From NCBI RefSeq assembly GCF_014655595.1, contig NZ_BNBL01000004.1, positions 1-64,000 on the forward strand: a stretch of DNA of 64,000 nucleotides. Direction: 5' to 3'. The notes beneath the pieces are model-generated. The model saw nothing but the letters and a program-made list of their open reading frames with translations, ran no database searches and was not told where the DNA came from. This stretch comes from Streptomyces griseocarneus. GTDB taxonomy: Bacteria > Actinomycetota > Actinomycetes > Streptomycetales > Streptomycetaceae. Positions 1 to 7,678 of the stretch are shown in pieces (positions within the stretch are counted from its first letter, which is position 1; each line of letters opens with the position of its first letter). A program made the position numbers and the translations under genes.

Positions 1-180
1 CTCTCGGGCTTTCCTCCGGGCGCTTCCCTTCGTTGTTTCCAACCTTACCAGATCCGTTTTCCGTTCCGTTTCCGGTCCGAATTCCGTTTCCGGCCCCCTG
101 TTGGAGCGGGGTGTTTCGCGCCTTCCGGCGTGATCACTACTTTAGCGGATTTTCCCGGCGGCTCCTAATCGGAGTCCCGA
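1..180 (-). promoter_or_regulatory. Probable rRNA operon promoter and leader region, reading left out of the window
   Basis: Read on the minus strand this stretch resembles the Streptomyces 16S rRNA leader: a TCTGGTAAGGTTGGAAAC block followed by GAAGGGAAGCGCCCGGAGG and AAAGCCC. Two -10-like hexamers are visible, TAAAGT (139-144) and TAAGGT (42-47), fitting the multiple promoters of Streptomyces rrn operons. The 16S gene itself would lie left of base 1 and is not in the window. The identification rests on remembered leader sequence, not on alignment. Confidence 0.65.
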
Positions 181-355
181 GCCATCCCGTTCCGAATTCC
201 GGGCACGCCGAAATTCATCCCGTTCAAGGGCCGTGCAAGAGGTGATCGCCGCCAGTGCGGCTCGAAGTGCTGCCGTTGAGCCGTACCGGCCCCGCGACAA
301 CTCGGAGAACACTACGGATCCAGTAGACCCGTGTCAACTCGCCTCCGACCGGGCC
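181..355. other. Intergenic, no gene seen
   Basis: Between the rRNA promoter region and the stop of the MarR gene. I see no open frame with Streptomyces codon bias and no strong hairpin here. Confidence 0.4.
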
Positions 356-928
356 TCAGTCGAGGTCCGTGAGGCGTCCGCCGGCGTCCGGCTGGGCCTC
401 TTCCACTCGGCGGAGCAGCCGGGTCAGCATCGCGCCGAGCTGGGCGCGCTCGTCGCCGGAGAGGTCCTGGAGCAGCTCCTCCTCGAAGACTGTGGCCATC
501 CGGAGACCCTCGAGCCACTTGGCTCGCCCCTCCTCTGTAATGCCCACGATGACGCGCACGCGGTTGCTCTCGTCGCGCTCGCGCGTGACGAGGCCCTCCG
601 CGACCATGCGGTCGATGCGGTGGGTCATGGCGGCCGGGGTGAGGCCGAGGCGCCTGGCGAGGTCGCCCGGGCCGAGGCGGTAGGGCTCGCCGGCGAGGAC
701 GAGGGCCTTGAGGACCTCCCACTCCGCGTTGCTGATGCCCAGCTCGGCGGTCTGGCGGCCGTACGCGACGTTCATGCGCCGGTTGAGGCGGCTGAGGGCG
801 GAGACCACTCGCTCCACCTGGGGATCGAGGCCCTGGAACTCGCGCTGGTAAGCGGCGATCTGCTCTTCGAGGCTCGGCTCGGCGGGCCCGTGGGTGTCAG
901 CCATGAGCGGCAGTATGGCAGAAACCAT
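356..928 (-). CDS. MarR family transcriptional regulator
   Basis: 190-residue winged-helix regulator. The central part (about residues 60-130) has the MarR layout: helices around ISNAEWEVLKAL, the recognition region PAAMTHRIDRMVAEGLV, and a wing containing RDESNRVRVIVGITEEG. MarR proteins usually repress a divergent or adjacent gene and are released by small ligands. Here the gene is divergent from an MFS transporter, with only about 75 bp between them, so control of that pump is the obvious inference. The start at 928 is preceded by GAAGG; an internal ATG at 904 (MADTHG) is also possible. No ligand can be predicted. Confidence 0.93.
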   Translation of the reverse strand: MVSAILPLMADTHGPAEPSLEEQIAAYQREFQGLDPQVERVVSALSRLNRRMNVAYGRQTAELGISNAEWEVLKALVLAGEPYRLGPGDLARRLGLTPAAMTHRIDRMVAEGLVTRERDESNRVRVIVGITEEGRAKWLEGLRMATVFEEELLQDLSGDERAQLGAMLTRLLRRVEEAQPDAGGRLTDLD

Positions 929-1004
929 TCGACATAAAGACCTTCGCCATGTACTGTTTAGCTTCGAAGTTTAGGTCTGAAGTCTTCAAGTTCGAGGGGT
1001 GAGT
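929..1004. promoter_or_regulatory. Divergent MarR/MFS promoter region with repeated CTTCGAAGTT-like motifs
   Basis: The short divergent gap contains CTTCGAAGTT (962-971), whose core CTTCGAAG is palindromic, and a second copy CTTCAAGTT (984-992) roughly two helical turns away, with GAAGTCTTC (979-987) between. These are reasonable MarR operator candidates. GAGGGG (994-999) is the ribosome binding site of the MFS gene. Confidence 0.5.
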
Positions 1005-2378
1005 GTGACCACCGCGATGGGCGCGGCACTGCGCCGGATCCAGTTGGGCAACGCGTTGAGCGCGTTCGGCAACGGCTTCACGGTTCCGTATCTCTACGTC
1101 TATGTGGCGAAGGTGCGGGGCCTGGGAGCGGGGACAGCAGGTCTGACGCTGTTCACGCTCGCCGTCGCAGCGCTGATCGTGCTGCCCTTCACCGGTCGGG
1201 CGATCGACCGGCGGGGTCCGCTGCCCGTGGCCATCGTGGGTACGGTCTCGGCGGCGATCGGTTCGCTGGGGATGGGGCTGTCCGGCAGCACGCCGCTGGT
1301 GATCGCCTCCGCCGCCGCGCTCGGTGCGGGTATAGCGGTGATTCAGCCGGCGCTCGCGACGATGATCGTGTGGTGCTCGACGCCGCTGACCCGCTCGCGC
1401 TCGTTCGCCACGCAGTTCTTCCTCAACAACCTGGGCCTCGGCGTCGGTGGGCTCATCGGCGGGCTCATGGTCGACGAGAACGCCGCGTCGAGCTTCATCC
1501 GGCTGTTCGGGATCGAGTCGGTGATGTTCCTGGTGCTGGGCGCGACCGTGGCGACCGTACGGCTGCCCGCCGCTCCCAAGGTCGAGGACGCGATGCCGAC
1601 CGGCGCGCGGCCCGAGGGTGCGTGGCGCGCCCTGCTGCGGGATCGCTCGATGGTGTGGCTGTGCGCGCTGGGCTTCGTGATGTTCTTCGCCTGCTACGGA
1701 CAGTTCGAGGCGGGTCTGGCGGCGTACGCCACCGAGGTCACCCGGGTCTCCCCCGCCACGCTGGGCATCGCGCTGTTCGCCAACACGGCCGCCATCGTGG
1801 TGACGCAGTTCGTCGTCCTGAAGCTGGTGGAGCGGCGTCGGCGCAGCCGGGTCATGGCGCTGGTCGGGCTGATCTGGACCGTGGCATGGGTCGCGGCGGC
1901 GCTGTCCGGCCTGGTGCACGGTGCCCAGGCGGTGGCGACGGGGCTGCTGATCTCCACGTACGTACTGTTCGGCGTCGGCGAGTCGATGCTGTCCCCGACC
2001 GTGGCACCGCTGGTGGCCGACCTGGCGCCGGCGTCGCTGATCGGTCAGTACAACTCGGCTTTTGCTCTGGTGAAGCAGCTGGCGATGGCCTCGGGGCCGC
2101 TGCTGGGCGCGCTGCTGGTGGGGCTCGGCCTGCACGTCGCGTACGTGTCGCTGCTGATCATGTTCTCGCTCGGCATCACCGTTCTGGCGCTGCGTCTGGG
2201 CCGTCGGCTCACCGCCGCGCAGGACAACCCGTTCGTCGCCCGGACCCGGCGGGCGGAGGCTCTGGCCACTGCCGGATCGGTGGAATCGGTGGAATCTGCA
2301 GAGCCGGTCGAGTCGGCGGAATCGGTTGAGTCGGTTGAGTCGGTTGAGTCGGCCGATCGCGTGGCCGTAGCCGCCTGA
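1005..2378 (+). CDS. MFS transporter, probable drug or metabolite efflux
   Basis: About 457 residues with roughly 12 hydrophobic segments and a charged MFS loop-2/3 motif (GRAIDRRGPLP) after the second helix. It belongs to the major facilitator superfamily and would work as a proton-coupled exporter in the cytoplasmic membrane; the substrate is unknown. I chose GTG 1005, five bases after GAGGGG, over the upstream GTG at 999, which overlaps that site. The C-terminal tail is odd: hydrophilic and built from repeated VES/AES tripeptides (nt about 2275-2360). The divergent MarR gene is the likely regulator. Confidence 0.9.
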   Translation: MTTAMGAALRRIQLGNALSAFGNGFTVPYLYVYVAKVRGLGAGTAGLTLFTLAVAALIVLPFTGRAIDRRGPLPVAIVGTVSAAIGSLGMGLSGSTPLVIASAAALGAGIAVIQPALATMIVWCSTPLTRSRSFATQFFLNNLGLGVGGLIGGLMVDENAASSFIRLFGIESVMFLVLGATVATVRLPAAPKVEDAMPTGARPEGAWRALLRDRSMVWLCALGFVMFFACYGQFEAGLAAYATEVTRVSPATLGIALFANTAAIVVTQFVVLKLVERRRRSRVMALVGLIWTVAWVAAALSGLVHGAQAVATGLLISTYVLFGVGESMLSPTVAPLVADLAPASLIGQYNSAFALVKQLAMASGPLLGALLVGLGLHVAYVSLLIMFSLGITVLALRLGRRLTAAQDNPFVARTRRAEALATAGSVESVESAEPVESAESVESVESVESADRVAVAA

Positions 2379-2435
2379 TCCTTATCTGCATCTACATCTG
2401 CACGTCTACATCTGCGCACTGATGCGCGAGGCGCG

Positions 2436-2477
2436 AGCGCCGGGGGCGGGAAGTCGTTACTTCCCGCCCCCGGCGCT
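2436..2477. terminator. Bidirectional terminator hairpin
   Basis: A 19-bp perfect stem (2436-2454 with 2459-2477) closed by a CGTT loop lies between the converging MFS gene and the SpoIIE phosphatase gene. It can serve both strands. Confidence 0.85.
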
Positions 2478-2488
2478 TTCGTCTGTCG

Positions 2489-4237
2489 TCAGACGTGCCC
2501 CGCCGGCAATGCGAACTCGCACCACACCGCCTTTCCGCCGCCCGGTGTGCGGCGGGAGCCCCAGGACGAGGCGATCGTGGCGATGATCGAGATGCCGCGT
2601 CCGGCCTCGTCGGCGGGTTCGGCGCGGCGGCGGCGCGGGAGGTGGTCGTCGCCGTCGGTGACCTCGATGATCAGGCGGCGGTCGGTGCGGCGCAGGCGGA
2701 GGCGCATGGGGGGCGTGCCGTGCTGGAGGGAGTTGGCGACGAGCTCGCTCGCCGCCAGGACGCCCAGGTCGCGGAGGTCGGTGGGGAAGCGCCAGCTGGC
2801 CAGGACGCCGGAGGCGAACGCGCGGGCGCGGGGGGCGGCCTCGACGCCGCCGAGGAGCTCGAGTGCGGCGTTGTGGAAGAGCTCGGCGTCGTGGCCCGTG
2901 CGGGCGGGGTGCTGGAGCACGAGGACGGCGACGTCGTCGTCGTGTTCCTGGGTGACGCCGAGGGCGCGGATGAGGCGGTCGCACATGACCTGGGGGGAGC
3001 CGGTGGCTCCGGCGAAGGCGCGTTCGAGGGCGGCGACGCCTTCGTCGATGTCCTCGTTGCGGCGCTCGACGAGTCCGTCCGTATAGAGGACGGCGCTGGA
3101 GCCGGGGCACAGGGGCACCGTGCCGGAGGTGTGCAGCCAGCCGCCCGTGCCGAGCGGGGGGCCGGTGGGTTCCGCGGCGCGGCGGACGGTGCCGTCGGGG
3201 TCGCGGACGAGGATGGGCAGGTGGCCGGCGGAGGCGTAGACGAGCCGTCCCTCGTTGGGGTCGTGGACGGCGTAGACGCAGGTGGCGATCTGTGTGGCGT
3301 CGATTTCGGCGGCGAGGCCGTCGAGGAGCTGCAGGACCTCGTGGGGCGGGAGGTCGAGGCGCGCGTAGGCCCGTACGGCCGTGCGCAGCTGGCCCATGAC
3401 GGCTGCGGCGCGCACGCCGCGGCCCATGACGTCGCCGATGACGAGGGCCGTGCGGCCGGCGCCGAGGGTGATGACGTCGTACCAGTCACCGCCTACGGCG
3501 GTGTCCTTGCCGCCTGGCTGGTAGGTGGCGGCGACGCGGAGGTCGTCGGGCTGTTCGAGTTCCTGGGGCAGCAGGCTGCGCTGGAGGGTGACGGCCGCCT
3601 CGCGCTGGCGGCGTTCGCTGGCGCGGAGGCGTTCCGCCGCTTCGACCTGGTCGGTGACGTCGGCGGCGAAGACGAGGACGCCGGGCTGGGTGTCGTCGCC
3701 CTCTCCCACCGCGATCGGGGAGCAGGTGAAGGTGTAGTAGCCGTGCCGGGGGCGGGGGCCGCGGTCGGCGGCGGCCGGCTGGGCGGTGGTCCCGGCCGGT
3801 GGGGCGGGGACGGACACGCGGCGGGACTTGACGGTGCGGGGCTTGCCGCTGCGCAGGACCTGGTCCATGAGGGGGAGCAGGCCGAGTTCCTCGAGCTCGG
3901 GGAGGGTGTCGCGGGCGCGGGCGCCGGTGGCGCGGGGGCCGAAGAGGGCGGCGTAGGCGTCGTTGACGTAGGCGATGCGGTGGTCGGGGCCGTAGACGAC
4001 GGTGGCGAGGGCGGGGACCTTGCCGAGGATGTCGTGGACGGAGAGGCCGTCGAGGGTGGGGGCGGGCTCGGCGTCCTTGGCCGGGGCGGCCTCGGCCCGG
4101 GCGGCGGGCACGGATCCGGCGCCGGCGGCGGTGGCCGCGGCGGAGGCCTGCGGGGCCGCGGCGGGTGTGCGGTCGGCGCGCGCCGCTGCTCGGCGCTGTG
4201 TGCCGGGGAGCCGGGCGCTCCAGCGGGTGAAGTTCAC
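2489..4237 (-). CDS. PAS - PP2C (SpoIIE) phosphatase - HATPase regulator
   Basis: 582 residues in three parts. An Ala-rich N-terminus leads into a PAS domain (about 65-175, with HRIAYVNDAYAALFG). A SpoIIE-type PP2C domain follows (about 215-430; GGDWYDVITLG and ALVIGDVMGRG carry the metal-binding Asp residues, and HDDDVAVLVL a late one). The end is an RsbW-like GHKL ATPase domain (about 460-580; ELVANSLQHG as N box, EVTDGD as G1-type box). Such proteins dephosphorylate anti-anti-sigma factors or act as dual phosphatase/kinase switches of the partner-switching type. No sigma or anti-sigma partner is adjacent, so the target is unknown. Confidence 0.9.
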   Translation of the reverse strand: MNFTRWSARLPGTQRRAAARADRTPAAAPQASAAATAAGAGSVPAARAEAAPAKDAEPAPTLDGLSVHDILGKVPALATVVYGPDHRIAYVNDAYAALFGPRATGARARDTLPELEELGLLPLMDQVLRSGKPRTVKSRRVSVPAPPAGTTAQPAAADRGPRPRHGYYTFTCSPIAVGEGDDTQPGVLVFAADVTDQVEAAERLRASERRQREAAVTLQRSLLPQELEQPDDLRVAATYQPGGKDTAVGGDWYDVITLGAGRTALVIGDVMGRGVRAAAVMGQLRTAVRAYARLDLPPHEVLQLLDGLAAEIDATQIATCVYAVHDPNEGRLVYASAGHLPILVRDPDGTVRRAAEPTGPPLGTGGWLHTSGTVPLCPGSSAVLYTDGLVERRNEDIDEGVAALERAFAGATGSPQVMCDRLIRALGVTQEHDDDVAVLVLQHPARTGHDAELFHNAALELLGGVEAAPRARAFASGVLASWRFPTDLRDLGVLAASELVANSLQHGTPPMRLRLRRTDRRLIIEVTDGDDHLPRRRRAEPADEAGRGISIIATIASSWGSRRTPGGGKAVWCEFALPAGHV

Positions 4238-4639
4238 TGAGGATTACCTCGCGGAGTCGTTCCGGATCAGCTCGGCGACGCGGAATGCCACGTGGGGTGC
4301 CGCGTGGAGTGCCCCAAGGGATGCCGCGTGGTGTGCCACGCGGGGCACGTGGGGTGGCTCAGCCGCGGGCCCGGTACGGGGCCGCGGCCGGCGGTGCGGG
4401 GGCCGCGGTGCGCGCTGCCGGGACCGCGGTCGGCGGTGCGGGGAACGACCCCCGAGGGAATGCAGCAAACGTCCGGATCCTCATGATTGTTACTCTTCGC
4501 AGATACCAGCCCACCCATGGTCACACGACCAGTGTGGCCGACAGGACTGACATCCGTCAGGCGCCGTGTCGGGTGAACGCGCCGCGTGTTCCGGTCCCCG
4601 CCCGCGACCTGCTGCGACGTGCCGCCGCCCCGCGCTGCT
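4238..4639. repeat. 400-bp gene-poor stretch with degenerate short repeats
   Basis: Between the phosphatase start and the NADH dehydrogenase stop. It contains a 12-bp periodic array (copies start at 4286, 4298, 4310, 4322, 4334 and 4346; core TGCCRCGTGGNG) and a pair of 20-bp direct repeats (4382-4401 and 4424-4443, one mismatch, core CCGCGGYCGGCGGTGCGGGG). A 74-codon minus-strand frame crosses the array but is low complexity and not recognisable. The phosphatase promoter probably lies here. Confidence 0.55.
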
Positions 4640-6208
4640 TCAACTCGCTTCCGGGTGACGGCCCGTGCCGGCGGCCAGTTCGAATTCGGCCCGGGGGTTC
4701 TCCAGCGAGCCGAGCGAGACGATCTCACGTTTGAAGAGCCCCGCGAGGGTCCATTCGGCGAGGACGCGCATCTTGCGGTTGAAGGTCGGGACCCGGCTGA
4801 GGTGGTAGGCGCGGTGCATGAACCATGCGGGGTAGCCCTTGAGCTTCTTCCCGTACACATGGGCGACGCCTTTGTGGAGGCCGAGTGAGGCGACCGATCC
4901 GACGTACTTGTGGCGGTAGTCCTTGAGCTCCTTGCCGCGCAGCGACGCGAGGACGTTCTCGGCGAGGACCTTGGCCTGGCGCACGGCGTGCTGGGCGTTG
5001 GGGGCGCACACCGTGCCGCCGTTCTCGGCCGTGAGGTCCGGGACGGACGCGGCGTCGCCCGCCGCCCACGCGTGCTCGACGCCCTCGATCCGGAGGTCCG
5101 CGGTGCACTTGAGCCGGCCGCGCTCGTCGAGCGGGAGGTCGGTGGCGGCGAGGATCGGGTGCGGCTTGACGCCGGCCGTCCACACGAGCGTGCGCGTGGG
5201 GAAGCGCGACCCGTCGCTGAGGACGGCCACGCGGTTCTCGCAGGAGTCCAGCCGGGTGTCGAGGCGTACGTCGATGTTGCGGCCGCGCAGCTCGCGAACG
5301 GCGTACTGGCCCATGTCCTCGCCGACCTCGGGGAGGATGCGGCCGGTGGCCTCGACCAGGATGAACTTCAGATCGTCGGGCTCGATGTTGTGGTAGTAGC
5401 GCGTGGCGTAGCGGGCCATGTCCTCCAGCTCGCCGAGCGCTTCGACGCCCGCGTAGCCGCCGCCGACGAACACGAAGGTCAGGGCCGCGTCGCGCACCTC
5501 GGGGTCGCGGGTGGAGGAGGCGATGTCCATCTGTTCGAGGACGTGGTTGCGCAGGCCGATGGCCTCCTCGACCGTCTTGAAGCCGATGCCGTAGTCGGCG
5601 AGGCCCGGGATGGGGAGGGTGCGGGAGATGGAGCCGGGGGCCAGGACCAGTTCGTCGTAGTGGACGTCGATGGGGCCGGTGCCCTCGTCCTCGGTGGCGA
5701 GGGTCTTGACGCTGGCCGTGCGCTTGGAATGGTCGATGGCGAGCGCCTCACCGGTGACGACCTGGCACTCGCCGAGGGCCCGGCGCAGCGGGACGACGAC
5801 GTGGCGGGGAGAGATGGAGCCGGCGGCGGCCTCGGGGAGGAACGGCTGGTACGTCATGTACGGCTCGGGGTCGATGACCAGGATCTCCGCCTCGCCGCGC
5901 CTGAGCTTCCGCTGGAGGTGCAGGGCGGTGTACATCCCGACGTAGCCGCCGCCGATGACGAGGATGCGCGTGGGGGTCGCGGCGGGCTGCTTCGCGTTTT
6001 CTGCCTGCTGCGTGGGCTCGGCCGGCTGGGTGGGCTCGGCCTGGGCTTGGGCCCGCTGCGTGGGCTGGGCCTGAGCCTGATCCTGCTGTGTGGGCTGGAC
6101 CTGCGCTTTCCGCTCTTCCGGCGCTGTGTCCTCTTCCGGCGCTGACTGCTCTGCTGCCTCCGTGTGCCTCTCGTGCCCTGCCTGCCCCTCCCGCGCCGGT
6201 TCGTTCAC
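4640..6208 (-). CDS. ndh: Type II NADH dehydrogenase (NDH-2), FAD-dependent
   Basis: About 522 residues from GTG 6208. Two Rossmann motifs are present: RILVIGGGYVGMYTALHL for FAD near residue 85 and FVFVGGGYAGVEALGEL for NADH near 250. The FAD C-terminal motif follows (VEHAWAAGDAASVPD). NDH-2 oxidises NADH and reduces menaquinone at the inner membrane face without pumping protons. I chose GTG 6208 because GAGG and GAGGAGG lie just upstream (6214-6226); 43 more in-frame codons upstream lack the family signal. Residues about 25-70 form an unusual Gln/Pro/Ala-rich linker (QPTQ, AQAQ repeats) not needed for catalysis. It is divergent from atrA. Confidence 0.93.
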   Translation of the reverse strand: MNEPAREGQAGHERHTEAAEQSAPEEDTAPEERKAQVQPTQQDQAQAQPTQRAQAQAEPTQPAEPTQQAENAKQPAATPTRILVIGGGYVGMYTALHLQRKLRRGEAEILVIDPEPYMTYQPFLPEAAAGSISPRHVVVPLRRALGECQVVTGEALAIDHSKRTASVKTLATEDEGTGPIDVHYDELVLAPGSISRTLPIPGLADYGIGFKTVEEAIGLRNHVLEQMDIASSTRDPEVRDAALTFVFVGGGYAGVEALGELEDMARYATRYYHNIEPDDLKFILVEATGRILPEVGEDMGQYAVRELRGRNIDVRLDTRLDSCENRVAVLSDGSRFPTRTLVWTAGVKPHPILAATDLPLDERGRLKCTADLRIEGVEHAWAAGDAASVPDLTAENGGTVCAPNAQHAVRQAKVLAENVLASLRGKELKDYRHKYVGSVASLGLHKGVAHVYGKKLKGYPAWFMHRAYHLSRVPTFNRKMRVLAEWTLAGLFKREIVSLGSLENPRAEFELAAGTGRHPEAS

Positions 6209-6651
6209 CAAGGCCTCTTCCTCCTCGCGTCGTCGCGTCGTCCTCGGCAGTTGTCGGCTGTACTCGGCTCTACTCGGGTACCCGTCGTGCTCGCTCGTAC
6301 TCGGTCGTTCTCGCGTTGTGGCACAACTCCTCCTCATGACGCATCGACGTCGGTGGTTTGTCCACAGGACTCGCGAAATGTATGACCGGTGCCGGAGCAG
6401 ATCCGTCCGTCTCGAGAAAGCCGCTCTGCGGGGAAGGCTCGCAGGTCAGGGGGGATGCGGCGGGGTGGTGCGGTGGTGCAGAATCAAGGGGGAGCAGGTC
6501 CGTACTCCAATCGGGGGCGGCCTGTGCGGAGCTACCCCCTTCTTTCTTGACCTGGGCTCAACTATGTTCGTACTCCGTCGGGGTGTCGAGACGTGCCCCG
6601 GCAGTCAGGGCGGGGAGTCTCCGGGGGGAGACGTCATAACCGGGGGAACGT
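6209..6651. promoter_or_regulatory. Divergent ndh/atrA control region with a perfect DnaA box
   Basis: About 440 bp without a gene. A perfect Streptomyces-type DnaA box, TTGTCCACA, occupies 6358-6366. A possible atrA promoter is TTGACC (6547-6552) with TACTCC (6571-6576), an 18-bp spacer, which is a weak match. GGGGGA before ATG 6652 is the atrA ribosome binding site. I did not find a GGAA-N6-TTCC AtrA-type site here. Confidence 0.45.
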
Positions 6652-7410
6652 ATGCACATTCAGGGCTCTCATTGGTCTGCTGCTGTCGCGACGGCTGACG
6701 GCACCGGTGGCCGTAATACGCCGTTGCGCGTGGACGCACAGCGCAATCTGGAACATGTGCTGCGGGCGGCTCGCGAGGTCTTCGGCGAGCTGGGGTACGG
6801 AGCGCCGATGGAGGACGTGGCGCGCCGGGCCCGGGTCGGAGTGGGGACGGTCTACCGCCGGTTCCCGAGCAAGGACGTGCTGGTCCGGCGCATAGCCGAG
6901 GAGGAGACGGCCCGGCTCACCGAGCAGGCGCGGACGGCGCTGGGGCAGGAGGACGAGCCGTGGTCGGCGCTGTCCCGGTTCCTGCGCACTTCGGTGGCGT
7001 CCGGCGCGGGCCGGCTGCTGCCGCCGCAGGTCCTGCGGGTCGGCGTCGACGTGGAGTCCGAGGAGCAGCGGCTGCAGGCGGCTGTGCCGGACCGGGCTCG
7101 GGTGCCGCAGCAGCGGCAGCCGGGCGTCGGCGGTGGTCAGCTGCACGAGCTGCGGCTGGTCGAGCAGCGGCCGACGGCGGTCGACGACCGGGACGACGCG
7201 GGTGCCGCGGCGCTGCTGGAGGTCGTGGGCCGGCTGGTCGAGCGGGCGCGGGCGGCCGGTGAGCTGCGTGCCGACGTGACGGTCGCCGATGTGCTGCTCG
7301 TGATAGCGACGGCGGCCCCGTCGCTGCCGGACGCGGCGCAGCAGGCGGCGGCGTCCTCGCGGCTGCTGGACATCCTGCTGGAAGGCCTCCGTTCGCGGCC
7401 GGCGCAGTAA
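6652..7410 (+). CDS. atrA: AtrA, TetR family regulator of antibiotic synthesis genes
   Basis: 252 residues. The N-terminal TetR helix-turn-helix covers about residues 28-75 (AAREVFGELGYGAPMEDVARRA then VGVGTVYRRFPSKDVLVRRI); the C-terminal ligand domain ends LLDILLEGLRSRPAQ. The start MHIQGSHWSAAVATADG and the placement next to ndh match S. coelicolor AtrA (SCO4118) as I remember it. There AtrA activates the actinorhodin activator gene actII-ORF4 and affects N-acetylglucosamine uptake, and its S. griseus counterpart acts at strR. A middle stretch (about 145-185) looks variable and charged. Identity is by recall, not alignment. Confidence 0.9.
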   Translation: MHIQGSHWSAAVATADGTGGRNTPLRVDAQRNLEHVLRAAREVFGELGYGAPMEDVARRARVGVGTVYRRFPSKDVLVRRIAEEETARLTEQARTALGQEDEPWSALSRFLRTSVASGAGRLLPPQVLRVGVDVESEEQRLQAAVPDRARVPQQRQPGVGGGQLHELRLVEQRPTAVDDRDDAGAAALLEVVGRLVERARAAGELRADVTVADVLLVIATAAPSLPDAAQQAAASSRLLDILLEGLRSRPAQ

Positions 7411-7440
7411 TCACGGCCCCTATGGGCCACATTCGTTCAG

Positions 7441-7514
7441 CGCAGTCATCACAACCGCAGTCATCACAGTCGGCGCGGAGCTTCCGTGGGCCTCTTCCAG
7501 AGGACCCACGGAAG
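7441..7514 (+). terminator. atrA terminator hairpin with preceding direct repeats
   Basis: A 10-bp stem (7481-7490 with 7505-7514) extends inward by five more pairs (7491-7495 with 7499-7503), with a single bulged base. Just before it, CGCAGTCATCAC occurs twice (7441-7452 and 7456-7467). It is positioned to end the atrA transcript. Confidence 0.7.
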
Positions 7515-7678
7515 GGCTGGAGTTCGACAATCCTCATCTGTTCGAGTGACATGCCGTGCTCGAGCGCGCGAACAGAACCCGGATGAGTGGTTGCCGTTCG
7601 CGAAGTGACTGTGGGGCGCTCCCGTGTGCGACGCTCCTCGGTATTCGTGTGTGACGGCGTGTACGGGGAGCATCCGCT

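Noticed and set aside
4244..4468. 74-codon minus-strand frame just upstream of the phosphatase
   Set aside because: Low complexity, built on the 12-bp repeat, with no recognisable family and no ribosome binding site.
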